Source of the DNA: an uncultured Alphaproteobacteria bacterium
GTDB taxonomy: Bacteria > Pseudomonadota > Alphaproteobacteria > Micropepsales > Micropepsaceae
Direction of reading: 5' to 3'
Assembly: GCA_902825865.1 (NCBI GenBank)
Contig: CADECX010000002.1
Span: forward strand, 1 to 64,000
Length of the DNA: 64,000 nt
Below, in pieces: positions 9,216 to 18,871 of the stretch. Numbering within the stretch: the stretch's first letter is position 1; each line of letters opens with the position of its first letter. A model generated the notes under the pieces. The model was given only the letters and a program-made list of their open reading frames with translations, did no database searches and was not told the DNA's origin. Position numbers and translations under genes: made by a program.

Positions 9216-9917
9216 TCAGAGCTTGCGGGTCAGATCTTCATTGTTGGCGGCCCGGTTGAAGAGAACCGCCATTTTTTCGAGCAGATCGCCCGAGCCGAAA
9301 TTCAGCAGAGACGGCCGCTCACGCGACACGACCAGACGCAGATAAGGCGCCTTGGGATGGCTGGCCATGGGCTTGGCCGGCGGCGGAGGCGGCGGCGTAT
9401 GCTGATCGTAATTGGGCAGCGGCTCGGCTTCCTGAATCAGCTGCGAGCCCATCAATCTTTCATAGGCGATGGAACGTCCCAAAAGCGGGGTGGGATCGCC
9501 CAGCATCTGCACCATGCCGAAGAAACGGGTCGGGACGCCGCCGTCCAGGGATATCGGGGTGAGGATGGTTTCCAGCTCCACCATGCCATTGTCGGCGGTG
9601 GCGGCGATGGAAGACAGGCAAATGGGCTGCGAGGCGCTCAACGCCTGGCGCAGCAGCGAGGTCAGCGACAGGCCGGACTGGGCCTCCCAATGGGCGAGGA
9701 AACTGGTGCCCTTGAGCTCAAAGCCGAAGCGCTCACACAGAGCGGTGCCGGCAAGGCGATAGACCGGGCGGGCGGGATTTTCGCAATCGAGAATGAAAAC
9801 ATAGGAGAGCAGACGCTTGATGGCGCGCGGATCGATATCGCCTTGAAAGGGAACGCTGCGGCCCCGGCGTAACCGGCTCCAATATCCCACCAGCAGATGC
9901 GAATTCTTGTGCTTCAT
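9216..9917 (-). CDS. PAS_5-type PAS-domain protein
   Basis: The 233-residue protein has the opening seen in the alphaproteobacterial PAS_5 family: LLVGYWSRLRRGRSVPFQGDIDP, then RLLSYVFILDCENP, YRLAGTALCERFG and GTSFLAHW. The PAS-like core covers about residues 25-160. A Pro-rich stretch (TPPPPPPAKP) precedes a poorly conserved tail. No output domain is attached. The family is usually described as a sensory or regulatory protein of unknown target. It converges on the small secreted gene with a 9-base gap. Confidence 0.8.
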   Translation of the reverse strand: MKHKNSHLLVGYWSRLRRGRSVPFQGDIDPRAIKRLLSYVFILDCENPARPVYRLAGTALCERFGFELKGTSFLAHWEAQSGLSLTSLLRQALSASQPICLSSIAATADNGMVELETILTPISLDGGVPTRFFGMVQMLGDPTPLLGRSIAYERLMGSQLIQEAEPLPNYDQHTPPPPPPAKPMASHPKAPYLRLVVSRERPSLLNFGSGDLLEKMAVLFNRAANNEDLTRKL

Positions 9918-10097
9918 GACCTAAGCTGACCTGTTTCCACCAGGCCGCACTGCTCCGTAACGGAACGTTTTGCGGCCCTTGGCAAGGAACCCAGCGAAAG
10001 CCGTGCCAAGGCAAAGCTGTGCCGTTTCATGACGGGATGGGTGTCAGCGATGCCTGGAAAGCGGGTCAGTCCGCGCCTTTTTGGGCCATCTGCCGCG

Positions 10098-10125
10098 TTG
10101 CACAGGACTTTTGGGCTGCTATTGT
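10098..10125 (+). promoter_or_regulatory. Candidate promoter of the suc operon
   Basis: TTGCAC (10098-10103), a 16-base spacer and TATTGT (10120-10125), about 35 bases before the sucC start. The elements fit an alphaproteobacterial housekeeping promoter. An 8-bp stem (9977-9984 with 10004-10011) lies upstream in the same gap. Confidence 0.45.
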
Positions 10126-10159
10126 GCCCCCGCTTCTTCCTCCCTTTGGGGCTAACTCC

Positions 10160-11329
10160 ATGAATATCCACGAATATCAGGCAAAAGAGGTGTTGCGCGG
10201 ATTCGGCGTGCCCGTCCCCAAAGGCAAGGCCGCCTTCACGGTGGAAGAAGCGGTCGCCGCGGCACAGGAATTGGGCGGCCCGGTCTGGGTGGTGAAGGCG
10301 CAAATTCACGCCGGTGGCCGCGGCAAGGGCGGCGGCGTCAAGGTGGTCAAATCCATCGAAGACGTGAAGAGGGAAGCCAGCCGCATTCTGGGGATGACCC
10401 TGATCACCCACCAGACCGGACCGGCGGGCCGCCTGGTCAAGCGCCTCTATATCGAGGACGGCTCCGCCATCGAGCGCGAACTCTATCTTTCGGCGCTGGT
10501 GGACCGCGCCACCAGCCGCATCGCCTTCATCGTCTCCACCGAAGGCGGCATGGATATCGAGGAAGTGGCGCACAAGACGCCGGAAAAGATTCACACCTTC
10601 CAGATTGAGCCAGCCGCGGGTTATTCGCCCTATGTCGGCAATGAGATCGCCGTCGCTTTGGGGTTGAAGGGCGAGCAGGCCAAGCAGATCGGCAAGGTGG
10701 TCAAGGCGCTTTATGAAGCGTTCCTGGCCAAGGATATGAGCCTGCTGGAAATCAATCCGCTGGTGGTGACCAAGGACGGCAACATTATCTGCCTGGATGC
10801 CAAGGTGAACTTCGACGACAATTCGCGGTACCGCCACAAGGATGTGCAGGCGCTGCGCGACCTGGATGAGGAAGATCCGGCGGAAGTGGAAGCCAGCAAA
10901 TACGATCTGTCCTATATCAAGCTGGATGGCGAGATCGGCTGCATGGTGAACGGCGCAGGCCTGGCCATGGCGACCATGGACATCATCAAGTTGTACGGCA
11001 GCGAGCCGGCCAACTTCCTGGATGTGGGCGGCGGCGCCACCAAGGAAAAAGTCACCCAGGCCTTCAAGATCATTGTCAGCGATCCCAATGTGAAGGGCAT
11101 CCTGGTCAATATCTTCGGCGGCATCATGAAATGCGACATCATCGCCGAAGGCATCATCGCCGCCGCCAAGGAAATTTCGCTGAGCGTGCCGCTGGTGGTC
11201 CGCCTGGAAGGCACCAATGTCGAATTGGGCAAGCAGATCCTGGCCAAATCGGGCCTGGCCATCACCAGTGCCGACAATCTCGCCGACGCCGCCGAGAAGG
11301 TGGTCAAGGCCGTGAAGGGTTCGAAATAA
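10160..11329 (+). CDS. sucC: Succinyl-CoA synthetase beta subunit
   Basis: The 389-residue protein (E. coli SucC is 388) begins [20 protein letters not shown] and has the ATP-grasp N-terminal domain followed by the CoA-ligase-like domain. [10 protein letters not shown] marks the nucleotide-binding region, and [11 protein letters not shown] with [11 protein letters not shown] marks the C-terminal domain that meets the alpha subunit phosphohistidine. It makes ATP or GTP while converting succinyl-CoA to succinate in the TCA cycle. The start at 10160 is set by homology; an upstream frame back to 10019 is not family-like. The stop overlaps the sucD start as TAATG. Confidence 0.97.
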   Translation: MNIHEYQAKEVLRGFGVPVPKGKAAFTVEEAVAAAQELGGPVWVVKAQIHAGGRGKGGGVKVVKSIEDVKREASRILGMTLITHQTGPAGRLVKRLYIEDGSAIERELYLSALVDRATSRIAFIVSTEGGMDIEEVAHKTPEKIHTFQIEPAAGYSPYVGNEIAVALGLKGEQAKQIGKVVKALYEAFLAKDMSLLEINPLVVTKDGNIICLDAKVNFDDNSRYRHKDVQALRDLDEEDPAEVEASKYDLSYIKLDGEIGCMVNGAGLAMATMDIIKLYGSEPANFLDVGGGATKEKVTQAFKIIVSDPNVKGILVNIFGGIMKCDIIAEGIIAAAKEISLSVPLVVRLEGTNVELGKQILAKSGLAITSADNLADAAEKVVKAVKGSK

Positions 11330-12207
11330 TGTCCATTCTGGTCGACAAGAACACCAAGGTCATCTGCCAGGGCTTCACCGGAAACCAGGGCACCTTTCAT
11401 TCCGAACAGGCGATCGCTTACGGCACCAAGATGGTCGGCGGCACCACCCCGGGCAAAGGCGGTTCGACCCATTTGGGGCTGCCGGTGTTCGACACCGTGC
11501 GCGAGGCACGCGAAAAAGTCGGCGCCGATGCGTCGGCCATCTATGTTCCCCCGCCCTTTGCCGCCGACGCCATACTGGAAGCGATCGACGCGGAAGTGCC
11601 GCTGATCGTCTGCATCACCGAAGGCATTCCGGTGCTGGACATGGTCAAGGTCAAGCGCGCTTTGTCGGGTTCCAAGTCGCGGCTGGTGGGCCCCAATTGC
11701 CCCGGCGTGATCACGCCGGGCGAATGCAAGATCGGCATCATGCCCGGTCACATCCACAAGCGCGGCAGCGTCGGCATCGTCTCGCGCTCCGGCACCCTCA
11801 CCTATGAAGCGGTGTGGCAGACCACCGCCGTCGGCCTGGGCCAGACCACCTGCGTCGGCATCGGCGGCGATCCGGTGAAAGGCACCGAACATATCGATGT
11901 GCTGGAAATGCTGTTGGCCGATCCGGAAACCAAGTCGATCATCATGATCGGCGAGATCGGCGGCAGCGCCGAGGAAGACGCCGCCGACTTCATCAAGCGT
12001 TCCAAGGCGAAGAAGCCGATGGTGGGCTTCATTGCCGGGGTCACCGCCCCGCCGGGACGCCGCATGGGTCATGCCGGCGCCATCATTTCGGGCGGCAAGG
12101 GCGGCGCGGATTCCAAGATCGAGGCGATGAAGGCGGCGGGTATCCGCGTCTCGCCCAATCCAGCCGCGTTGGGTACGACCCTCATCGACCTTCTGAACGG
12201 CAAGTAG
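11329..12207 (+). CDS. sucD: Succinyl-CoA synthetase alpha subunit
   Basis: The 292-residue protein has an N-terminal CoA-binding Rossmann domain ([13 protein letters not shown]) and the ligase domain with [13 protein letters not shown]. His248 in that motif is the residue phosphorylated during catalysis in this family. [19 protein letters not shown] is also conserved. The ATG at 11329 overlaps the sucC stop, implying translational coupling and equal subunit output. A copy of a dispersed repeat begins 11 bases after its stop. Confidence 0.97.
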   Translation: MSILVDKNTKVICQGFTGNQGTFHSEQAIAYGTKMVGGTTPGKGGSTHLGLPVFDTVREAREKVGADASAIYVPPPFAADAILEAIDAEVPLIVCITEGIPVLDMVKVKRALSGSKSRLVGPNCPGVITPGECKIGIMPGHIHKRGSVGIVSRSGTLTYEAVWQTTAVGLGQTTCVGIGGDPVKGTEHIDVLEMLLADPETKSIIMIGEIGGSAEEDAADFIKRSKAKKPMVGFIAGVTAPPGRRMGHAGAIISGGKGGADSKIEAMKAAGIRVSPNPAALGTTLIDLLNGK

Positions 12208-12217
12208 TCCGTTTTCT

Positions 12218-12327
12218 TACCCCCTCCGGTTTCAGCTTCCGCTCGGCTCCCGCCGGTCGCCTTCGCACGCTGAAACCACCTCCCCCTTGGGCGTGCTTGC
12301 GCACGCATAGGGGGAGGCGGACCTGTG
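12218..12327 (+). repeat. Dispersed intergenic repeat, family 1 copy A
   Basis: About 110 bases. The first half starts ACCCCCTCCGGTTTCAGC and can fold back (GGTTTCAGC with GCTGAAACC). The second half is a hairpin with CTCCCCCT and AGGGGGAG arms around GCGTGC/GCACGC. The same unit is found nearly identical but inverted at 17716-17825, and a diverged copy is at 26246-26332. It sits between sucD and sucA, within the suc cluster. Confidence 0.85.
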
Positions 12328-12353
12328 CTTTTGTCATCTCGACGTCGTCGCGC

Positions 12354-12393
12354 TGCCCAAATATCGGGCGCGTAAGGAATAGACATTTGGGCA
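12354..12393 (+). other. Perfect 9-bp stem-loop upstream of sucA
   Basis: TGCCCAAAT (12354-12362) pairs perfectly with ATTTGGGCA (12385-12393) around a 22-base loop. It lies about 165 bases before sucA in the 351-base gap after sucD. Besides this element and repeat copy A, I see no gene in the gap. It may be an operator dyad or an mRNA structure; no T-run follows. Confidence 0.5.
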
Positions 12394-12558
12394 TGCGTGA
12401 GCGGGTGGTCTGTTGCCCTGGTTTTGCCGGGTTATTGAGCCCATATTAACCGCATTCAGCGTTGAATCGGCTGGCAGAAGGCGCTACCACCCACCGCCGC
12501 AAACGACGCGCCACCAGGAAGGGGACAGGCCCAACAAGCCGCCCTATAAGCGTTTGAA

Positions 12559-15528
12559 ATGACTGAGCAATCCCCCGCAGACCGCATGAATCGCGCTTCG
12601 AATGAGATTTTCGAGGCAACCTCTTTCCTCAACGGCACCAACGCCGCCTATGTCGAGCAGATGTATGCCGCCTGGCTGGCCAATCCCAATTCCGTCGATG
12701 AAGGCTGGCAGACTTATTTCGCTCAGACCGGTGATCAGGGCGCGACGCCCACCCAACTGGGCCGCGGTCCGGCCTGGAAACGCGACAGCCGTCCCGACTT
12801 TGCCAGCAGCGATTTGATCGCCGCCCTGACCGGTCAGGACCCGCCGGCTGTACCAGGCAAGCCCGGTGCGAAAGCCAAGCCCGCCACCGCGCCTGCCGCC
12901 GCCCCCGCCGGCGACACCAGCGAAGCCGCCAAGCACTCCATTCACGCCGTCCAGATGATCCGCGCCTATCGCATGATCGGCCATCTGGAAGCCGATCTCG
13001 ATCCCCTGAAGATCACGCCGCGCACGCCGCAACCGACCCTGGACCCCAAGCAATATCAGTTTGAGGGCCCGGTGCTGGACACGCCGGTCTATGTCGACGG
13101 CATTCTGGGTTTCACCACGGCCACGCCGCGTCAGTTGCTGGACAAGTTGCGCAGCATCTATTGCGGCCGCATCGGCTATGAGTTCATGCACATCAACGAT
13201 GCCGAGCAGAAAATCTGGCTGCAACGCCGGATCGAGGGCGATGCGGTCAATTTCACGCCCGAAGGCAAGAAGGCGATCCTCAACAAGCTGATCGAGGCGG
13301 AGGGTTTCGAGAAATTCGCCTCCAACCGTTTTGTCGGCACCAAGCGTTTCGGCCTGGACGGCGCCGAATCCACCATTCCCGCGCTGGAGCAGATCATCAA
13401 GCGCGGCGGCCAGCTGGGCATCAGCGAGATCGTGATGGGCATGGCCCATCGCGGCCGCTTGAACGTGCTGGTCAATGTGATGGGCAAGCCCTATCGCCAG
13501 CTGTTCCATGAATTCCAGGGCGGCAGCGCCAATCCCGACGATGTCGAAGGCTCGGGTGACGTCAAATACCATCTGGGTGCTTCGTCGGACCGCGAGTTCG
13601 ACGGCCAGAAGGTGCATCTGTCACTGACCCCCAATCCTTCGCATCTGGAAATCGTCAATCCGGTGGTGCTGGGCAAGGCCCGCGCCAAGCAGTGGCAGTT
13701 GCACGACATCGATGCCCGCAGCTCGGTGCTGCCCGTGCTGATCCATGGCGACGCCGCCTTTGCCGGCCAGGGCGTGGTGGCGGAATGTTTCGCCATGTCG
13801 GGCATCAAGGGCTTCCGCACCGGCGGCACCATGCATTTCGTCATCAACAACCAGATCGGCTTCACCACCGCGCCGATCTTTTCGCGCTCCTCGCCCTATT
13901 GCACCGACATCGCACTGATGGTGCAGGCGCCAATCTTCCATGTGAATGGCGATGATCCCGAAGCGGTGGTGCACGCCACCCGCATCGCCATCGAGTTCCG
14001 CCAGAAATTCAAGAAGGACGTGGTGCTCGACATGATCTGCTATCGCAGATTCGGGCATAATGAGAGCGACGAGCCGGCCTTCACCCAGCCGCAAATGTAC
14101 CGGGTGATCAAGGATCATCCTTCCACCCTGCAGCTCTACTCATCCAAACTGGTCAAGGAAGGCACTTTGAGCCAGGCCGAGGCCGATGCCATGGCCGCCG
14201 AGTTCAACAAGCGGCTGGATGAGGAATTCAACGCTTCCAAATCCCATCTGCCCAATCGCGCCGACTGGCTGGACGGCCGCTGGCAGGGATTGGAAGTCGC
14301 GCCCAAGAACAGCGACCGGCGCGGCGAAACCAGCGTCAGCGAGGACGAACTCAAGAAAGTGGGCAAGGCGCTGGTCGCCGCGCCCCAGGGCTTCAACCTG
14401 CACAAGACCATCGTGCGGCAGTTGGAAGCCAAGGCCAAGATGTTCGAGACCGGAGAAGGCTTCGATTGGGCCACCTGCGAAGCCTTGGCTTTCGGCACCC
14501 TGCTGAACGAAGGCTTTTATGTCCGCCTGTCGGGCCAGGATTCCCAGCGCGGGACTTTCAGCCAGCGCCACGCCGCCCTTGTCGATCAGCAGAGCGAAGA
14601 ACGCTATTTCCCGCTGCAGCATGTCAATGAAAACCAGGGCTGCTTCGAGGTGATCGATACGCTTCTGTCGGAAGAAGCGGTGCTGGGCTTTGAGTATGGC
14701 TATTCCACCGCCGAACCCAAGGCCTTGGTGTTATGGGAAGCCCAGTTCGGCGACTTCGCCAATGGCGCGCAGGTCGTAATGGACCAGTTCATCGCCTCGG
14801 GCGAAATGAAATGGCTGCGCATGTCGGGCCTGACTTTGCTTCTGCCGCATGGCTATGAAGGCCAGGGGCCGGAGCATTCCAGCGCCCGGCTGGAGCGCTA
14901 TCTGCAGCTTTGCGCCCAGGACAATATGCAGGTCTGCGTGCCCACCACCCCGGCCAATTATTTCCACATCCTGCGCCGCCAGATGCATCGCAGTTTCCGC
15001 AAGCCGCTGATCGTGCTGACGCCGAAATCACTGCTGCGCCACAAGAAGTGCACCAGCTTCCTCACCGACATGCTGCCCGGCACCTCTTTCCATCGCGTCT
15101 TGCGCGACCAGGCCGAGGTTGTGCCCGGCGCCACCACCATCCAGCTGGTGCCCGATCACATGATCAAGCGCGTGGTGTTGTGCACCGGCAAGGTCTATTT
15201 CGACCTGATGGAAGAGCGCGAAAAGCGCGGCGAGAACCGCATCCAGATCCTGCGCATCGAACAGCTTTATCCTTTCCCGGAAAATGTGCTGGCCCAGGAA
15301 CTCAACCGCTTTCCCAAGGCCGACCTGGTCTGGTGCCAGGAAGAGCCCAAGAATCAAGGCGCCTGGAACTTCATCAAGCCGCGCATCGAGGACACGCTCA
15401 CCAAACTGGGCGGTCAGGGCAGCCCGCGCTATGTCGGACGCCCCGAATATGCCTCAACCGCTGCGGGCCTGATGAAACAGCACCTGGCCGAACTCGCCAA
15501 ATTCCTCAACGAAGCCCTTTCTCTCTGA
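12559..15528 (+). CDS. sucA: 2-oxoglutarate dehydrogenase E1 component
   Basis: The 989-residue protein is full length for the thiamine-diphosphate E1 of the 2-oxoglutarate dehydrogenase complex, which decarboxylates 2-oxoglutarate and transfers the succinyl group to E2. The N-terminal segment has [19 protein letters not shown], the E2/E3-binding part. The core has [30 protein letters not shown] and [14 protein letters not shown], and the pyrimidine-binding domain has [21 protein letters not shown] Pro/Ala linker lies near residues 95-120. It is followed 10 bases later by sucB, so E1 and E2 are co-transcribed. Confidence 0.97.
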   Translation: MTEQSPADRMNRASNEIFEATSFLNGTNAAYVEQMYAAWLANPNSVDEGWQTYFAQTGDQGATPTQLGRGPAWKRDSRPDFASSDLIAALTGQDPPAVPGKPGAKAKPATAPAAAPAGDTSEAAKHSIHAVQMIRAYRMIGHLEADLDPLKITPRTPQPTLDPKQYQFEGPVLDTPVYVDGILGFTTATPRQLLDKLRSIYCGRIGYEFMHINDAEQKIWLQRRIEGDAVNFTPEGKKAILNKLIEAEGFEKFASNRFVGTKRFGLDGAESTIPALEQIIKRGGQLGISEIVMGMAHRGRLNVLVNVMGKPYRQLFHEFQGGSANPDDVEGSGDVKYHLGASSDREFDGQKVHLSLTPNPSHLEIVNPVVLGKARAKQWQLHDIDARSSVLPVLIHGDAAFAGQGVVAECFAMSGIKGFRTGGTMHFVINNQIGFTTAPIFSRSSPYCTDIALMVQAPIFHVNGDDPEAVVHATRIAIEFRQKFKKDVVLDMICYRRFGHNESDEPAFTQPQMYRVIKDHPSTLQLYSSKLVKEGTLSQAEADAMAAEFNKRLDEEFNASKSHLPNRADWLDGRWQGLEVAPKNSDRRGETSVSEDELKKVGKALVAAPQGFNLHKTIVRQLEAKAKMFETGEGFDWATCEALAFGTLLNEGFYVRLSGQDSQRGTFSQRHAALVDQQSEERYFPLQHVNENQGCFEVIDTLLSEEAVLGFEYGYSTAEPKALVLWEAQFGDFANGAQVVMDQFIASGEMKWLRMSGLTLLLPHGYEGQGPEHSSARLERYLQLCAQDNMQVCVPTTPANYFHILRRQMHRSFRKPLIVLTPKSLLRHKKCTSFLTDMLPGTSFHRVLRDQAEVVPGATTIQLVPDHMIKRVVLCTGKVYFDLMEEREKRGENRIQILRIEQLYPFPENVLAQELNRFPKADLVWCQEEPKNQGAWNFIKPRIEDTLTKLGGQGSPRYVGRPEYASTAAGLMKQHLAELAKFLNEALSL

Positions 15529-15538
15529 GAGCCATTCC

Positions 15539-16765
15539 ATGACCGTCGAAATCAAAGTCCCCGCGATGGGCGAGTCCGTCACCGAAGCCACCATTTCCAA
15601 ATGGTTCAAGAAGGAAGGCGATGCGGTGAAGCGGGACGAACCGCTGCTGGAACTGGAGACCGACAAGGTCACGGTCGAAGTGCCATCGCCCACCGACGGC
15701 GCGATTGAATCGATTTCCGCCCAGGCCGGCGCCACGGTGCAGGTCGGTGCGCTTTTGGGCGCTATCGCCGAAGGCAAAGCCGGCAGTGCCCCTGCCGCAG
15801 CCGCCCCGAAAGCGGAAGCACCCAAACCGGCAGCGGCGCCCGCCCCTGCTCCCGCCGCGCCAAAGGTGGATGCGCCCGCCATGCCCTCGGCCACGCGCAT
15901 TTCCGAAGAAAGCGGCGTGCCTTTGTCTTCCATTGCCGGCACCGGCCGCGACGGCCGCGTCACCAAGGGCGACATGCTGGGTGCGCTTGCGGCGCGTTCC
16001 TCCGCCCATGCCCCGGTTTCCGCCGCGCCCCCCTCTCCTATTTCAAGTGGCTCACGCCACAATGAAGCGCGCGAGGAAAAGGTCGCGATGACCCGGCTGC
16101 GCAAGACCATCGCGCTGCGCCTGAAGGAATCCCAGAACACCGCCGCCCAGCTCACCACCTTCAACGAGGTCGACATGACCGCGGTGATGGGCCTGCGCGC
16201 CACCTATAAGGACGCGTTCGAAAAGAAGCACGGCGTCAAGATGGGCTTCATGGGCTACTTCACCAAGGCGGTGGTGGCCGCGCTCAAGGACCTGCCCAAC
16301 GTCAACGCCGAGATCGAAGGCGATAACATCATCTACAAGAATTACTATGACATCGGCATCGCGGTCTCGACCGAGCGCGGGCTGGTGGTGCCGGTGGTGC
16401 GTGACGCCGATCATCTGTCCCTGGCCGGCATCGAAAAGGCCATCGCCGATTTCGGCATGCGCGCCCGCGACAACAAACTGAAGCTGGAAGAGCTGCAGGG
16501 CGGCACCTTCTCCATCACCAATGGCGGGGTGTTCGGTTCGCTGATGTCGACCCCGATCCTGAACTCGCCCCAGTCGGGCATTCTGGGCATGCACAAGATC
16601 CAGCCCCGCCCCATGGCGATCGGGGACAAGATCGAGGTCCGCCCCATGATGTATCTGGCCCTGTCCTATGATCACCGCATCGTGGATGGCCGCGAGGCGG
16701 TCACCTTCCTGGTCAAGGTCAAGGAAAACCTGGAAGATCCGCAGCGCCTGTTGCTGGAAATCTGA
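15539..16765 (+). CDS. sucB: Dihydrolipoyl succinyltransferase, E2 of the 2-oxoglutarate dehydrogenase complex
   Basis: The 408-residue protein has one lipoyl domain (lipoyl Lys43 in [13 protein letters not shown]), a Pro/Ala-rich linker (about 80-115), a peripheral subunit-binding domain ([19 protein letters not shown]), a second linker and the acyltransferase domain. The catalytic motif [13 protein letters not shown] is near the C-terminus. It transfers the succinyl group from E1 to CoA. A strong terminator follows immediately, and no lpd (E3) gene is adjacent, so E3 must come from elsewhere in the genome. Confidence 0.97.
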   Translation: MTVEIKVPAMGESVTEATISKWFKKEGDAVKRDEPLLELETDKVTVEVPSPTDGAIESISAQAGATVQVGALLGAIAEGKAGSAPAAAAPKAEAPKPAAAPAPAPAAPKVDAPAMPSATRISEESGVPLSSIAGTGRDGRVTKGDMLGALAARSSAHAPVSAAPPSPISSGSRHNEAREEKVAMTRLRKTIALRLKESQNTAAQLTTFNEVDMTAVMGLRATYKDAFEKKHGVKMGFMGYFTKAVVAALKDLPNVNAEIEGDNIIYKNYYDIGIAVSTERGLVVPVVRDADHLSLAGIEKAIADFGMRARDNKLKLEELQGGTFSITNGGVFGSLMSTPILNSPQSGILGMHKIQPRPMAIGDKIEVRPMMYLALSYDHRIVDGREAVTFLVKVKENLEDPQRLLLEI

Positions 16766-16796
16766 AAAAAAAGGCGGCGCGAGCCGCCTTTTTTAT
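16766..16796 (+). terminator. Intrinsic terminator of the suc operon
   Basis: GGCGGC and GCCGCC (16773-16788) pair around GCGA, with an A-run before and TTTTTT after. The hairpin begins 7 bases after the sucB stop. It could work in both directions. Confidence 0.9.
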
Positions 16797-16872
16797 TGCC
16801 CAATTTGTTGGTCAGCTTTTGTCGGATCGAAGCGGGTTCCCGCGTCCTTGGGAAGAAACCAGGAGGAAAGCC

Positions 16873-17226
16873 ATGGCCTATGTTGACGGTTTTATAATCG
16901 CGGTTCCGAAGAACAAGCTGGATGCCTACAAGGATATGTCCCGCAAATGCGAGCCGGTCTGGCGGGAAAACGGCGCCACCGACTATGTCGAATGCGTCGG
17001 CGACGATGTGCCGTATGGCGAACTGACCTCTTTCCCCCGCGCCGTGCAGGCCAAGGAGGATGAGGTCGTGATCTTTTCCTGGATCGTCTATCCGTCGAAA
17101 GAAGTGCAGGATGCCTGCAACAAGAAGGTGATGGAAGATCCGCGCCTGAAGGACATGGACAAAGACATGCCGTTTGACGGCAAGCGGATGATCTATGGTG
17201 GCTTTGCGCCCTTCTTGGGCCTTTAA
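16873..17226 (+). CDS. DUF1428 (YbaA-like) family protein
   Basis: The 117-residue protein starts MAYVDGFIIAVPKNKLDAY and contains VECVGDDVPYGELTSFPRAVQ and PFDGKRMIYGGFAPF, the recognisable beginning, middle and end of DUF1428. The fold is a ferredoxin-like dimeric alpha/beta barrel; the function is unknown. The start is fixed by a strong AGGAGG 8 bases upstream. The stop codon overlaps the convergent fliX stop. Confidence 0.9.
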   Translation: MAYVDGFIIAVPKNKLDAYKDMSRKCEPVWRENGATDYVECVGDDVPYGELTSFPRAVQAKEDEVVIFSWIVYPSKEVQDACNKKVMEDPRLKDMDKDMPFDGKRMIYGGFAPFLGL

Positions 17227-17648
17227 GCGACGCGCTTGTCGAGGACTTCGAGCTTTGCGAGTTCGACATGGGCGCGCAGCTCGATCTGGTCCAGCACGTC
17301 CTGCAGCTTGGGATCGGCGAAAGCTTCGTGACGGCGGGTGACCGCGGCCGCCAAGCGGTTCAAGGTGGCGCGCGGAATTCCGCCCGCCAGCAGTCCGTCG
17401 CGCACCGAATCCAGAAGATCGAGCAGCTGTTCGCCATGCGCCAGGCCCTTGGACTTGCCTTGGGTGGAATCGTCCAGCTGTTGCAGCATCAGAATGGAGT
17501 CGAGCGCGGCGATGGGACCGGGACCGGCCACGATCTGAGCGTGGCTTTCACCAGCGCCCGCCACGGAAAAACCGCCGCCGGCAGCGCCAGACGTGGTCTT
17601 GCGCTTGATAGCGGCTGTTTCGATCCTGCCGGGGCCTTTGATTTCCAC
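17223..17648 (-). CDS. fliX: Class II flagellar assembly regulator FliX
   Basis: The 141-residue protein opens with MEIKGPGRIETAAIKRKT, carries a Gly-rich SGAAGGGFSV stretch, and then a helical region ending LRAHVELAKLEVLDKRVA, which fits the FliX family. In Caulobacter FliX links flagellar basal-body assembly to the activity of the sigma-54 activator FlbD. The start is GTG at 17648 with GGGA 7 bases upstream. No other flagellar gene lies in the window; in relatives fliX usually sits by flgI. A CtrA-like box lies about 42 bases upstream. Confidence 0.8.
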   Translation of the reverse strand: MEIKGPGRIETAAIKRKTTSGAAGGGFSVAGAGESHAQIVAGPGPIAALDSILMLQQLDDSTQGKSKGLAHGEQLLDLLDSVRDGLLAGGIPRATLNRLAAAVTRRHEAFADPKLQDVLDQIELRAHVELAKLEVLDKRVA

Positions 17649-17689
17649 GAGAAAGTCCCACTACGACAGCTCACCATCGCCGATTATGG

Positions 17690-17704
17690 TTAAGGAAGGG
17701 TTAG
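17690..17704 (-). promoter_or_regulatory. CtrA-like box upstream of fliX
   Basis: On the minus strand the sequence is CTAA-N7-TTAA (TTAA at 17690-17693 and TTAG at 17701-17704 on the plus strand), one base from the CtrA consensus TTAA-N7-TTAA. Control of early flagellar genes by CtrA is well established in Caulobacter, so the site is plausible, but it is a short motif. Confidence 0.5.
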
Positions 17705-17715
17705 CCCCCGACTAA

Positions 17716-17825
17716 CACAGGTCCGCCTCCCCCTTGCGTGCGTAAGCACGCTCGAGGGGGAGGTGGTTTCAGCGTGCGAAGGCGACCGACGGGAGCCGAG
17801 CGAAAGCTGAAACCGGAGGGGGTAA
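17716..17825 (-). repeat. Dispersed intergenic repeat, family 1 copy B
   Basis: This is the reverse complement of copy A at 12218-12327, with only a handful of mismatches over about 110 bases. It fills the gap between the rlmH stop and the fliX promoter region and can form the same two hairpins. Confidence 0.85.
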
Positions 17826-17826
17826 A

Positions 17827-18309
17827 CTAAGCGCGATGATACGGATGTCCCGCCAGGATGGTGAGAGCACGATAGACTTGCTCGGTGAGCAGCGCGCGCG
17901 CCAAAAGATGCGGCCAGGTCTGGGGGCCGAACGCCAGGCTGCGGCCCGATTTCTTGCCCGGCAAGGGCGCCAAGCCGTCCGGCCCGCCGATCACAAACGC
18001 CATATCCTTGGTGCCGACATCGCGCAGGCTTCCCAGCATTTCGGCGAAATCCTCGGATGTCATGCCTTTGCCGCGCGCGTCCAAGAGCACGATATGGGCG
18101 CCTTCGGGCAGGCGCGCCGACAGGCGCTCGGCCTCGTCCTTCATGCGGGCTTCGGCGCTGCGCTGCTTGGAAACCGGCAATTCCTCCAGCACCACGGCGG
18201 CAATGCCCATATTGCGCCCCAGCTTGCGGGCGCGGTCGCAGAAGTCCTCGCACAGCTGGCCTTCCGGCGTGCCGCGCATATGGCCGATGGCGTAGATCCA
18301 CAATCTCAT
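17827..18309 (-). CDS. rlmH: 23S rRNA pseudouridine-1915 N3-methyltransferase
   Basis: The 160-residue SPOUT-fold methyltransferase starts MRLWIYAIGHMRGTPE. It contains VLLDARGKGMTSEDFAEML, FVIGGPDGL (the SAM-binding knot region) and the diagnostic C-terminal HPYHR. It methylates pseudouridine 1915 in helix 69 of 23S rRNA on assembled 70S ribosomes. It is the last gene of the rplU to rlmH operon, 27 bases after rsfS, the usual pairing. Confidence 0.95.
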   Translation of the reverse strand: MRLWIYAIGHMRGTPEGQLCEDFCDRARKLGRNMGIAAVVLEELPVSKQRSAEARMKDEAERLSARLPEGAHIVLLDARGKGMTSEDFAEMLGSLRDVGTKDMAFVIGGPDGLAPLPGKKSGRSLAFGPQTWPHLLARALLTEQVYRALTILAGHPYHRA

Positions 18310-18336
18310 GAAAAAGAACTCATGCCGCGCGAGACA

Positions 18337-18852
18337 CTATTTCTTGCTACCGACCGACCACATGCCTTCCAGGTCGTAATAGTCGCGCACTTCGGGGCGG
18401 AACAGATGCACGATCACATCGCCCGCATCCACCAGCACCCAGTCGCCCTGGCCCTGGCCGCTGACCGGGCGGGTGCCGTAACCGGATTCCTTCAGCCGGC
18501 GCGCCAGATGCTCGGCCATGGCGCTGACATGGCGCGAAGAGCGGCCCGAAGCGATCACCGCCGCGTCGCACAGCGCCGTGCGGCCTTCCAGATCGATGGT
18601 GACGACATTCTCGGCCTTGTCATCGTCCAGCGACGTCAGGATCCGCTTGAGCAAGTCGGTTTGCGGCGCGGGTTTGCGCGCCGGCGCAGCCGATGCCGGC
18701 TTTCTGGCCGGCGGCTTTTTGGCGGCTTTCTTGACGGATTTCTTGCCAGAATTCTTAAGGGGGGACCGGGCCGGAACTTTTTTGGCTTTTTTCGCGGGCT
18801 TGGCCTTTGCGGCGGGCTTCTTCGCGGATTTGGGAGCGGCTTTGCGAGTCAG
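18337..18852 (-). CDS. rsfS: Ribosomal silencing factor RsfS with Lys/Ala/Pro-rich N-terminal extension
   Basis: The conserved RsfS domain (LLKRILTSLDDDKAENVVTI to DYYDLEGMW) covers the last 105 codons and binds uL14 to block 30S/50S joining. The only ATG/GTG/TTG start in frame is a TTG at 18654, right at the domain edge. However, the frame stays open upstream for another 66 codons of Lys/Ala/Pro-rich sequence back to a CTG at 18852. That CTG has AAAGGA 9 bases before it and lies 19 bases after the nadD stop. I therefore give the longer 171-residue form; the TTG is the fallback. The core call is firm, the start is not. Confidence 0.7.
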   Translation of the reverse strand: MTRKAAPKSAKKPAAKAKPAKKAKKVPARSPLKNSGKKSVKKAAKKPPARKPASAAPARKPAPQTDLLKRILTSLDDDKAENVVTIDLEGRTALCDAAVIASGRSSRHVSAMAEHLARRLKESGYGTRPVSGQGQGDWVLVDAGDVIVHLFRPEVRDYYDLEGMWSVGSKK

Positions 18853-18871
18853 GGCTTGGGGTCCTTTGCGG

